This document shows positions 16,942 to 25,121 of a stretch of DNA of 64,000 nt, in pieces. The notes beneath the pieces were generated by a model. It saw nothing but the letters and a program-made list of their open reading frames with translations. It was not told where the DNA came from and did no database searches. Location of the stretch: the NCBI GenBank assembly GCA_018266175.1, contig JAFEAY010000003.1:62001-126000 (forward strand), in the 5' to 3' direction. How positions within the stretch are numbered: the first letter of the stretch is position 1; each line of letters starts with the position of its first letter. Both the position numbers and the translations under genes were made by a program. Source of the stretch: Candidatus Dependentiae bacterium (GTDB taxonomy: Bacteria; Babelota; Babeliae; Babelales; RVW-14).

Positions 16942-17823
16942 GTGTTTAAGAGAATAATGATTACATTTTGTTTTGGTATTGCTTATGTGCAGGGGGTTCG
17001 TGCAATGGATTCAGGAGATCCTCATGAGCTTCAAGCAGTTCCTGAAGAACAAGTTATTCATTCAAAAGCTAAGGCAAGGAGTCTTCGTTTGTCAGAGCGA
17101 GCACTGCGAGCAGTGAGAGAAGTAAATGAATTAGAACGAGCAAATAGTGCACGCAATAAATCTTTGTCGTCTTTAGTCCCGTTAGTAAGCACTGAGTCCG
17201 GCCCCTTTGTTCCACAGTCTCCACGTTCTGTTCGGTCACCTCGGAAAGCTCCTCATCAAGCTCCAGATTCACCAACAACGCAGCTTATGTGTGGTGTCCT
17301 TGAGCGCAATTTTGCAGCCGTGCATGCGTTACTTAGTCCTCTTGATATAAATCGGCAGTATGCTCAATATAATGGAGACACATGTTTACATATTGCCTGT
17401 AAAGAAGGGGAATCAAGAATTGTTGAGCAGCTTCTTAAAACTTCTGATATCAATGTGAACCTGAAAAACTTTAATGGAGATACACCTTTGCATCTTGCAG
17501 CACGTGGGGGGCACTGCGAAATTGTGAGCATGCTTCTTTGGTTCCCAAGTATAATACCAAATATAATGAATGAAGTTGGTGATACTCCTTTACATGATGC
17601 AGCAAAAGCCTCTAAGGAAGAGTCTCTTCAGGCCCTGTTATTGTCTTTAAACGTTGATCTAAAAAGCAGAAATCATGCTGGTCATTCATATAAATTTTAT
17701 ATAAAGAGAGATGAAAAAATTAAAAGCTTGATGCGTGAAACACTCAAGATACGAGAAAAAATGGTTGCAGAGCAAGGCGGTATTACAAGTTCAAGCAGTT
17801 CTTCAAGCTCTTCGTTTCATTAA
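16942..17823 (+). CDS. Exported ankyrin-repeat protein with SPR motifs and Ser tail
   Basis: GTG 16942 with AAAGGA about nine bases upstream; signal peptide MFKRIMITFCFGIAYVQGVRA. A charged segment rich in Arg/Glu (about 40-75) is followed by a Ser/Pro stretch PQSPRSVRSPRKAPHQAP (about 92-109). Three good ankyrin repeats follow at about 135-235 (NGDTCLHIACKEGESRIVEQL, DTPLHLAARGGHCEIVSMLL, DTPLHDAAKASKEESLQALL written in shortened form). A run of serines ends the protein. Third of the tandem cluster. Confidence 0.85.
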   Translation: MFKRIMITFCFGIAYVQGVRAMDSGDPHELQAVPEEQVIHSKAKARSLRLSERALRAVREVNELERANSARNKSLSSLVPLVSTESGPFVPQSPRSVRSPRKAPHQAPDSPTTQLMCGVLERNFAAVHALLSPLDINRQYAQYNGDTCLHIACKEGESRIVEQLLKTSDINVNLKNFNGDTPLHLAARGGHCEIVSMLLWFPSIIPNIMNEVGDTPLHDAAKASKEESLQALLLSLNVDLKSRNHAGHSYKFYIKRDEKIKSLMRETLKIREKMVAEQGGITSSSSSSSSSFH

Positions 17824-17963
17824 GCAACATTTTCAATTAAAATTTTGTTATGTGAAAAATTGTACATGTTTTCTTGTTTGGAAAACTTCGCTACTTGTTA
17901 TCTTTGAACTCTTGGATAAACTGAGCCCGGTTAGCATATTATTCTCTTTTTACATGGTGAATT

Positions 17964-18551
17964 ATGACAAAGCTGGGCTTTCTGTTTTTTATCTGTTGCC
18001 TGTTATCGTGCTTTACTGAATATGTTTTTTCTATGGAAGTATTATTGTCCAAGGATGCCTTAGGAGAGAAGCTTGTATATCAAGCCCTTTTAGGAGATCT
18101 AGAAATTGTAAGATCATTGATTAACGATAATCGTGATCTTATCAACTATCAAGCACAAATAGATGGGTTTACTCCGCTTATAGCTGCTGCCTGGAATAGA
18201 CAGGTTGACGTTGTTGTTTATCTGGTTGCAGAGCAAGCTGATGTAAATATTCAAGATTTGAATGGTAGAACGGCATTGCACCATGCAGCACAAAAAAATT
18301 TTTGGGAAATTATTGGTCGGCTATTTGTTCGAAACGACATTCTTGTAAACAAAAAAGATATACATGGTAATACACCGGCTCATTTAGCTGCAAAAGCAGA
18401 TCAAGAAGTTTGCGCACATTTAATTATCACTCACCAAGATTTTAAAAACAAAAGAGATGCTCAAAAGCAAAAATTTTATTCCTGCTTTTCAACACAAGAG
18501 TTGCAAGATAAATTTAAAGAACTCTACAATCAAATAGCACGTCATCACTAA
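17964..18551 (+). CDS. Exported ankyrin-repeat protein
   Basis: Starts MTKLGFLFFICCLLSCFTEY, a signal peptide with cysteines that might be a lipobox (LLSC). The 195 residues hold four ankyrin units; the clearest are DGFTPLIAAAWNRQVDVVVY, NGRTALHHAAQKNFWEI and HGNTPAHLAAKADQEV. It ends four bases before the stop of the convergent GNAT-like gene. Fourth of the cluster. Confidence 0.85.
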   Translation: MTKLGFLFFICCLLSCFTEYVFSMEVLLSKDALGEKLVYQALLGDLEIVRSLINDNRDLINYQAQIDGFTPLIAAAWNRQVDVVVYLVAEQADVNIQDLNGRTALHHAAQKNFWEIIGRLFVRNDILVNKKDIHGNTPAHLAAKADQEVCAHLIITHQDFKNKRDAQKQKFYSCFSTQELQDKFKELYNQIARHH

Positions 18552-18555
18552 GTAA

Positions 18556-19230
18556 TTATCGTGTTTTTACTGGATTAAGCTGTGAGGCTAGATTTGGCTC
18601 GAAATTGTATTCATACGTTTGCTGATGCTCAGCAGTGCATTCTTCAGGAACAAAATCAATGCATTTAAAGCCAAGTGATTTTAATCCAGCATCATATGCA
18701 ATGATTTCTTTATGAGAAACGCAGATCATAGAATTAATGTAAGGGAATGTCGTTTGAATGTGCGTAAGCATCCCCTTGAATAACAGTGCAAGGTTTTGGT
18801 GATCATCAAAATTTCTTGCATTAAAATGACGAATACGAATGACCGGTTTACCATTGATCTCAGATAGAAAAAAGAAAATTGATCCGAGAAGATTATTAGT
18901 TTGGTTTTGTGCGACAACTAGGTACATTGCTTTATTTTCAAAAGATGTGCGTGTTTTTGAAAATGAGCTTCGTAGCGTTTCTTGAAAAGTTGCTTCTTTA
19001 TTACCTAATGTTTCTTGTGACAGATTACCTGCATATTTCATATGCATGTCAGTAAAAAGTTGCTCTTCTTGTTCAAGGATATTATTGCTATTGTGTTCAT
19101 TACTGAATTTTAAACGAAAAGAAATTTCATCGGTGTGAGGTTTGGCTTCTATTTCCATTGTCCAAGCTTCTCCATACAACCCGAGCAGTAACATGCCAAT
19201 CAACATAGTTAATCGTTGTGAAAAAAACAT
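18556..19230 (-). CDS. Exported GNAT-acetyltransferase-like protein
   Basis: ATG 19230 (AAGGA eight bases upstream) is preferred over ATG 19245. Residues 1-25 form a signal peptide (MFFSQRLTMLIGMLLLGLYG). The middle and C-terminal parts fit a GNAT fold: strand MYLVVAQNQTNNLLGSIFFF, strand PVIRIRHFNARN, a helix LALLFKGMLTHIQTTF, strand SMICVSHKE, then AGLKSLGFKCIDF. The Q/RxxGxG/A acetyl-CoA loop is not obvious, so activity is uncertain. Exported GNAT proteins are unusual outside host-acting effectors. It converges on the ankyrin cluster. Confidence 0.6.
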   Translation of the reverse strand: MFFSQRLTMLIGMLLLGLYGEAWTMEIEAKPHTDEISFRLKFSNEHNSNNILEQEEQLFTDMHMKYAGNLSQETLGNKEATFQETLRSSFSKTRTSFENKAMYLVVAQNQTNNLLGSIFFFLSEINGKPVIRIRHFNARNFDDHQNLALLFKGMLTHIQTTFPYINSMICVSHKEIIAYDAGLKSLGFKCIDFVPEECTAEHQQTYEYNFEPNLASQLNPVKTR

Positions 19231-19405
19231 TTTATGTTCCTTCATTTTTAAAACACTATCCTCTTTAAAACATCATTTTCGTTCTTCAATGTGAATAACG
19301 GAATCATTTCGTCCTTTTTCACTGGGAAAGTGTACTGGGAAATTTTATTTAAATTCAAGTATGTGTAAAACAAAAATTTTAAGATTCAATTGCTTGCTTT
19401 TTCAG

Positions 19406-19454
19406 GATTATCCTTGTAATTTGGAATTATAACTTCCAAATTACAAGGATAATC
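19406..19454. repeat. Perfect 21-bp inverted repeat covering the RBS of the next gene
   Basis: Left arm 19406-19426 and right arm 19434-19454 are exact reverse complements around a 7-nt loop (TTATAAC). The right arm contains AAGGA (19445-19449), the ribosome binding site for ATG 19457. In RNA the site would be locked in the stem. Confidence 0.95.
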
Positions 19455-19456
19455 TT

Positions 19457-20581
19457 ATGAATCGGAATTATTTTTTGAAACAAATTGATTTCAATTTTGG
19501 CATCCATTCGGTCTGCGGCCTTCTGGGGCCACGTCAAGTGGGAAAAACAACGCTTGCTCGAGAATATGCCGCGCGATATCCCAATGCTTATCTTCTTGAT
19601 TTGGAAAATCCCTTCGATTTAGCACGGCTTGAAAATCCAATGCTTACGCTCCAAAACATCAAAAGCGATTTGATTGTTATCGATGAGGTACAGCTGCGCC
19701 CAGACTTATTCCCCATTTTACGCGTTCTGGTTGATGAAAAACCGCGCAAGTTTTTAATTCTGGGTAGTGCATCACGAGATCTCCTTCAACAGTCTTCAGA
19801 AACGCTTGCTGGTCGCATTGGATACATTGAGCTTCCTCCCTTTTCGCTCGAAGAAGCAAGCGATCATGACAGGCTTTGGGTTCGGGGTGGTTTTCCACGC
19901 TCTTACCTTGCAAATTCTGAAAAGGAAAGTTTTGCTTGGCGGCAATCGTATATTTCAACATTCATGGAACGCGATATTCCAAACCTTGGGTTCAACGTTC
20001 CGCCACCACTCATGAAGCGCCTGTGGATGATGCTTGCGCATTATCATGGAAATATTCTCAACGCATCAGAAATTGGAAACTCGCTCGATATCTCAAATCA
20101 CACGGTGCGAAGGTATTTGGACATACTTGCCGGAACATTTATGGTTCGAGAACTTCAGCCTTGGTTTGAAAACATTGGCAAGCGTCAAGTTAAGTCCCCT
20201 AAAATTTATATTCGCGATAGCGGTCTTTTGCATGCACTTCTCAACATTCCCGATTATGATGCTTTGCAGATTTATCCAAAGCTTGGTGCATCATGGGAGG
20301 GATTTGCCCTTGAAGAGATCATCAAACAACACCACGCACAAACTGACGAATGTTACTTTTGGTCAACGCAAAGTGGCGCAGAACTTGATTTACTCATTAT
20401 CAAGGATGGAAAAAAGATTGGTTTTGAATTTAAATACACTGATTTTCCTAAAATAACCAAATCTATGTATATCTCGCTGCAAGACCTCGATCTTGATCAT
20501 CTGTACCTTGTTTACCCACACCATGAAACATTTCCGCTTGCTGAAAAAATAACAGCACGTGGGCTTGTCAAAATCGATTGA
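19457..20581 (+). CDS. AAA ATPase with C-terminal DUF4143
   Basis: Family of COG1373 ATPases (AAA_14 plus DUF4143), 374 residues. Walker A LLGPRQVGKTTLAREYA (about 22-38), Walker B DLIVIDEVQ (71-79), sensor LILGSAS, and the family string AGRIGYIELPPFSLEEA. The C-terminal domain has KSPKIYIRDSGLLHALLNI, WEGFALEEII and a restriction-endonuclease-fold-like pattern (GAELDLLI...IGFEFKYT). These proteins are widespread in host-associated and archaeal genomes, often in many copies, with unclear function. A perfect hairpin ending two bases before its start codon probably controls translation. Codon usage looks slightly less AT-rich than neighbours, which would fit transfer. Confidence 0.92.
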   Translation: MNRNYFLKQIDFNFGIHSVCGLLGPRQVGKTTLAREYAARYPNAYLLDLENPFDLARLENPMLTLQNIKSDLIVIDEVQLRPDLFPILRVLVDEKPRKFLILGSASRDLLQQSSETLAGRIGYIELPPFSLEEASDHDRLWVRGGFPRSYLANSEKESFAWRQSYISTFMERDIPNLGFNVPPPLMKRLWMMLAHYHGNILNASEIGNSLDISNHTVRRYLDILAGTFMVRELQPWFENIGKRQVKSPKIYIRDSGLLHALLNIPDYDALQIYPKLGASWEGFALEEIIKQHHAQTDECYFWSTQSGAELDLLIIKDGKKIGFEFKYTDFPKITKSMYISLQDLDLDHLYLVYPHHETFPLAEKITARGLVKID

Positions 20582-20642
20582 AAAAGTTTATCGACACTCA
20601 GGATAAGTGGGGAAAATAAGTTGCTGGAGATCTATTGAAAAA

Positions 20643-21857
20643 TTACCGATCAATAAGTGCTTCAACCGGATCAAGCTGGGACGCTTTGTAGGCTGGGTAG
20701 TAGCCAAAAAAGAGTCCAATAAAAACTGATGAACCGAGTGATAATGCCACCGATATTGAAGAAATTGAGATTGGCCACTTTAAAAGGTTGCCGACAAAGA
20801 CCGATAGTGCCGTTCCTATAAATACTCCGAGTAATCCTCCAAGCAAGCAAATAGTAACCGCTTCAAGTAAAAACTGAGAAAGAATGCTGTGTGTTGTTGC
20901 GCCAAGGGCCATGCGAATGCCAATCTCTTTGGTTCGTTCCGTTACCGTTACCATCATGATATTCATAATACCGATACCGCCAACAATCAGAGAAATTGAA
21001 GCGATGATGAGCAGTAAGAGATTTAAAACAGAAGATGCTGCGTCGGTTGCTTGAGAAATATCATCTTGGGTGAATAGGGTGAAATCATCATCTTCATGTT
21101 CTTGTAAGCGGTGGCGTTGACGTAAAATTGATTTTACTTGCGCAGCAGCAGCTGAGAGTCGTTCTTTGCTTTTTGCAGACATCAAAAAAGCACCATAATT
21201 TGTTTTACCCATAACCTTACGTTGCACCGTTGTGACGGGTGCCATGATTGAGTCATCTTGGTCGCGCCCGTCGGGAGATTTTCCTTTTGGTTCGGCAATA
21301 CCAACAACTTTGAAGGGGAGCCGCTTAACGCGAATTGTTTTTCCGATGGGGTCTTCATTTTTGAAAAGTTCTTTTGCTACACTGACACCAAGAATTGCAA
21401 CTTTGCTGCCCGAGCGAACATCTTGTTCAGTGAAAAATTCACCCCTAATGAGTTTCCATTGGCGAATTTCAAGATAATGTTCATTGATACCGGTAAGGAG
21501 TGTCTGCCAGTTATTACCTTCGTACACCGCTTTGACGGGGGCCTGAACTCCTGGGGAAATGAGTGCAATGTCGTCGCATTCATCTTGAATAGCGCGTAGA
21601 TCCTCTGGCTTGAGTGTCATAAAAACACCAGCACCGCGTATTGCAAAATGTTTGGGTTGTGTTGCAAGGACAATAATAAAATTGGTTCCTAGCTTTTCAA
21701 TCTCTTTGCTTACTTTATATTTTGCTCCCTCGCCGATCGACATTACCGCAATAATTGAAACAACGCCGATAATAATACCGAGCGTTGTCAAAATAGATCG
21801 TGTTTTGTGATTACTCAGTGAGCGCATGGCGCTTTTAAAAAGTATCGATTTATTCAT
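20643..21857 (-). CDS. MacB-type ABC transporter permease (no ATPase domain)
   Basis: 404 residues: an N-terminal transmembrane helix (SILTTLGIIIGVVSIIAVMSIG), a MacB-type periplasmic domain (about 50-240), and three C-terminal helices with the FtsX-type signature GIMNIMMVTVTERTKEIGIR and MALGAT. It overlaps the ATPase gene by 8 bp. Type VII ABC systems couple cytosolic ATP hydrolysis to periplasmic work with a MacA adaptor and an outer-membrane channel. No TolC gene is in the window. Substrate unknown. Confidence 0.92.
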   Translation of the reverse strand: MNKSILFKSAMRSLSNHKTRSILTTLGIIIGVVSIIAVMSIGEGAKYKVSKEIEKLGTNFIIVLATQPKHFAIRGAGVFMTLKPEDLRAIQDECDDIALISPGVQAPVKAVYEGNNWQTLLTGINEHYLEIRQWKLIRGEFFTEQDVRSGSKVAILGVSVAKELFKNEDPIGKTIRVKRLPFKVVGIAEPKGKSPDGRDQDDSIMAPVTTVQRKVMGKTNYGAFLMSAKSKERLSAAAAQVKSILRQRHRLQEHEDDDFTLFTQDDISQATDAASSVLNLLLLIIASISLIVGGIGIMNIMMVTVTERTKEIGIRMALGATTHSILSQFLLEAVTICLLGGLLGVFIGTALSVFVGNLLKWPISISSISVALSLGSSVFIGLFFGYYPAYKASQLDPVEALIDR

Positions 21858-22575
21858 GTGATAGATTTTCTATGTTAGGTGCATTCTTTGCATCAACCGG
21901 CTTATCTGACTTAATATTTCCATCAATCAGTTCGATAATTCGACGTGTTTTTGCGGCGATATAAGGTTCATGAGTAACAATAATGATGGTTGTTTGTTGC
22001 TCTGTATTGAGCTTTCTGAGCATGTCCATGATGACGTCGCCAGTTTGTGAATCAAGATTTCCAGTTGGCTCATCAGCTAAAATAATACTTGGTTTGTTAA
22101 TGAGTGAGCGAGCAATTGCAACGCGTTGTTGCTGACCGCCAGAAAGTTGATAAGGGTAGTGGGTCAGGCGGTTTTTAAGATCAACCATTGTTAAGAGCTC
22201 AGCCGCCCGAGTACGGGCTTCGGCTTCACCACTTCCTGCATAAAGCATAGGAAGGGCAACATTATCAAGTGCGGTTAAATCGGGTAACAGGTGAAATTTT
22301 TGAAAGACAAAACCAATTTTTTGATTTCGAATTTGAGCAAGTTCATTGCGCGTTGAGGTACTCACATTAATTCCGTCGATGAAATAATCACCTTCAGTTG
22401 GTGTATCAAGGCATCCAAGTAGATGCATCAGGGTTGATTTTCCAGAGCCGGAATATCCAGTTATTGCAACAAACTCACCCTTATCGATGGTCAACGTGAT
22501 GCCCTTGAGCGCCATTAAGTCGTTTTCACCCATTCGATAAATTTTAACTAAGTTATGAGCTTCGATCGTTTTCAT
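21850..22575 (-). CDS. ABC transporter ATP-binding protein (MacB/LolD type)
   Basis: 241 residues with every ABC motif: Walker A GYSGSGKSTLMHLLG, Q-loop region IGFVFQKFHLLPDL, signature LSGGQQQRVAIARSL, Walker B IILADEPTGNLDS, and the switch histidine in IVTHE. It is the only ATPase in a five-gene array with two permeases and two adaptors, so it may energise both. It starts 5 bp after the adaptor gene ends (22581). Confidence 0.95.
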   Translation of the reverse strand: MKTIEAHNLVKIYRMGENDLMALKGITLTIDKGEFVAITGYSGSGKSTLMHLLGCLDTPTEGDYFIDGINVSTSTRNELAQIRNQKIGFVFQKFHLLPDLTALDNVALPMLYAGSGEAEARTRAAELLTMVDLKNRLTHYPYQLSGGQQQRVAIARSLINKPSIILADEPTGNLDSQTGDVIMDMLRKLNTEQQTTIIIVTHEPYIAAKTRRIIELIDGNIKSDKPVDAKNAPNIENLSHE

Positions 22576-22580
22576 GTGTG

Positions 22581-23798
22581 CTAACCTCCAACTGGAGAAG
22601 CGAAAATGCTCTTTAAGAGCTTGTTTTCCGTTTTAATTTCTTCAACTTCACTGATAACATTGGTGTTTTCATTAATTCCGTTGAGAATTTCTGAATAGCG
22701 GCCATCGTTTGTCCCAAGCTTTACTTCAACTTGTTTAATAACTTTATCTTCTAAGATCCAGATGAGATCTCGGTGTTTGCGTACTTTTGATTTGCTTAAA
22801 GAATCTTTTTGTTGATCGTGAGGTATTGCAAATTTCTGGAGAGTATATCCGGCGCGAAGTGCTTGTTGTTCGATGGTAGCCGTGTTGATGCGCAGTGTTT
22901 TATTTGGGACGGTAAGGGCACGCTTATTTTCTGCTACTTTGATATCAACGTTGGTTGTCATCCCGGGACGTAAGCGAAACTTTGGATTTTCAACTTTGAG
23001 TATGGTTGCATAGGTGACGACTCCATCAACGATTTTTGCCAGATATTGGATTCGATCAACTTTTGCCGTAAAGTGCTTTTTGGGAAAAGCATCAACGGTA
23101 AATATCGCATCTTGCCCGTCTTTGACCATGCCAATATCTGCTTCATCAACATCAATATAAGCTTCCATCTTAGTTAAATCTGGTGCTATTTCGTAGAGAA
23201 CTGTTGCTTGTAACACCGAGGTAATCATTTGTCCTAAATCAATTCTTTTAGCGATTACGATTCCGTGATCAGGTGATTTAATAAAGAGGTTATTATAAGT
23301 TTGTTGCTCCAGTTTGAGAGCATAGCGTGCTTGTTCAACGCGAGCTTTGGTTGCCAGATAATCTTGGGTGTATTGGTCGTATAAGTTGTCTGAAATTTGC
23401 CCTGAGTTATAAAGGGCTGTTTGGCGTTTATAAAATTTTTCTTGGTAATCAAAGATTGCTTGTGCTTCATCAAGTGTTGCTTCCAGTCGCTTAACTGCTG
23501 TTTCTCCAATGCCATTATCAAGAATAGCAAGGACTTGATCTTTTTTGACTTGGTCGTTGTCATCAGCCTTAATTTCAACAACTCTGCCAGCAACTAAGCT
23601 TCCAATAGAAATTTGATCTTTTGCTTTGAGATTTCCTGAAGCATTAATGTATTGAGTCAGTGGCCGGTAAATTGGTTTTTCAACGGTGAATAATTTGATA
23701 GAAGTTGGTTTGTCATGTTTTTTTACTATGACGTATCCTGAGATTGTTGCGACAACTACAACCGATGCAAGGAGTGCAATTACTATTCTTTTTTTCAT
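22581..23798 (-). CDS. MacA/HlyD-type periplasmic adaptor
   Basis: 405 residues: an N-terminal anchor (KRIVIALLASVVVVATISGY), a split lipoyl/barrel-sandwich domain (ISIGSLVAGRVVEIKADDND and, later, SPDHGIVIAKRIDLGQMI), a helical hairpin of about 70 residues between them, and a beta-barrel (IDVDEADIGMVKDGQDAIF; RLRPGMTTNVDIKV). This is the standard adaptor that links an inner-membrane MacB to an outer-membrane channel. It is adjacent to the ATPase. Confidence 0.92.
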   Translation of the reverse strand: MKKRIVIALLASVVVVATISGYVIVKKHDKPTSIKLFTVEKPIYRPLTQYINASGNLKAKDQISIGSLVAGRVVEIKADDNDQVKKDQVLAILDNGIGETAVKRLEATLDEAQAIFDYQEKFYKRQTALYNSGQISDNLYDQYTQDYLATKARVEQARYALKLEQQTYNNLFIKSPDHGIVIAKRIDLGQMITSVLQATVLYEIAPDLTKMEAYIDVDEADIGMVKDGQDAIFTVDAFPKKHFTAKVDRIQYLAKIVDGVVTYATILKVENPKFRLRPGMTTNVDIKVAENKRALTVPNKTLRINTATIEQQALRAGYTLQKFAIPHDQQKDSLSKSKVRKHRDLIWILEDKVIKQVEVKLGTNDGRYSEILNGINENTNVISEVEEIKTENKLLKSIFASPVGG

Positions 23799-23886
23799 GG
23801 TTCTCTCGCATTGAAAATGACGGCGCTCTTAACAGCACTGCAAAAGAGTATAACACCGACTTTATTGTTTTGGTATGAATTAGTCG

Positions 23887-25119
23887 TTATGAATCTTGAA
23901 GTGCTAAAACAGGTGGTAATTTTGATGCTTTGTAAGCCGGGTAGTATCCAAATATTATTCCTATCACAACAATGGTAGAGCAGGCAATTATAATTGATGA
24001 TGGTTTAATAATCATGTTCCACCCGGTGAAAGCTTGAGCGCATAGTGGAATAGTTATGCCCAAGATGATGCCGATAATTCCACCGATCAGGCATAGGGTA
24101 ATTGATTCACACAAGAACTGCTGCATAATTGAATGATCCGATGCTCCAAGTGCCATGCGAATGCCAATTTCGCGTGTTCGTTCTCTGACGCATACCAGCA
24201 TGATATTCATTACCCCAATTCCACCAACAATTAACGAAATTGAAGCAATAATAAAAAGAAGAAGGTTAAGTACCGACGAAGAGCTGTGTGCAGCATTCAT
24301 CATCGACATCTGGTCATAGATCATAAAATCATCAGGCTCTTGTGGTTCAAGTTGATGGCGTGCGCGCAAAATTTGGCGCATTTGTCTGACGACTAGAGGA
24401 ATGTCGTTGCGTGCTTGTGCTGAAACGGTAATACCGGAAACGCGGTTGGAAAAATATTTTTTTGTAAAACATTTTCGAGCTGTGGTGATTGGTATAAAAA
24501 TATTAAGATTAGGATCTTTAATGCCAAAAAAATTTTCAATTGATTCTAAAACCCCAATGACTGTAAAGTGAATTCCATTTATGAGGATGGTTTCTCCAAT
24601 GGGGTTAAGCGATTTAAAGAGTGTCTTTGACGCTTTTGCTCCAATAATGGCGCATCGGGTATTTTTTTGAAGATGGTGGTGGGTAAATGATGAGCCTTTT
24701 TTAATTTTGCGCCCGGTAACCGATAGCAGTTGTTCATTGCCCGCTTTAACTTCAGTTTTAATGGTATTGCTTTGATATGAGACCGGGAAGTCGAAAAATA
24801 GATTGGGAGAGATGTATTTGATGGCGCTGCATTGTTGTTCTAAGGCTTCAATATCTTGCAGTGTCAACGGGGATGCTCGTTTATGACGACTGACTTTTGG
24901 TTGCTCATCACTCATCCAATTTCCGGCAGTAATAAAGATATAGTTATCACCCATGGCAAGGAGTTCTTTGTTGATGCGTTCTTCAGCTCCGTGGCCAATA
25001 GCAAGCGTTGAAATCATCGCTGCAATCCCAACGATGATTCCAAGCATCGTGAGCGATGAACGAATTTTGTGATGGGAAATCGCGTGGAGTGAGGTTCTGA
25101 ATAATAACATTTTATTCAT
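23887..25119 (-). CDS. Second MacB-type ABC permease
   Basis: 410 residues, same layout as the permease at 20643: helix SLTMLGIIVGIAAMISTLAIG, a periplasmic domain, then three helices with GVMNIMLVCVRERTREIGIR and MALGASDHSI. The two permeases are clear paralogues (both share SSVLNLLL-(F/L)-IIASISLIVGGIG). It sits 2 bp after its own adaptor gene and has no ATPase gene of its own in the array. Confidence 0.92.
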   Translation of the reverse strand: MNKMLLFRTSLHAISHHKIRSSLTMLGIIVGIAAMISTLAIGHGAEERINKELLAMGDNYIFITAGNWMSDEQPKVSRHKRASPLTLQDIEALEQQCSAIKYISPNLFFDFPVSYQSNTIKTEVKAGNEQLLSVTGRKIKKGSSFTHHHLQKNTRCAIIGAKASKTLFKSLNPIGETILINGIHFTVIGVLESIENFFGIKDPNLNIFIPITTARKCFTKKYFSNRVSGITVSAQARNDIPLVVRQMRQILRARHQLEPQEPDDFMIYDQMSMMNAAHSSSSVLNLLLFIIASISLIVGGIGVMNIMLVCVRERTREIGIRMALGASDHSIMQQFLCESITLCLIGGIIGIILGITIPLCAQAFTGWNMIIKPSSIIIACSTIVVIGIIFGYYPAYKASKLPPVLALQDS

Positions 25120-25121
25120 GA

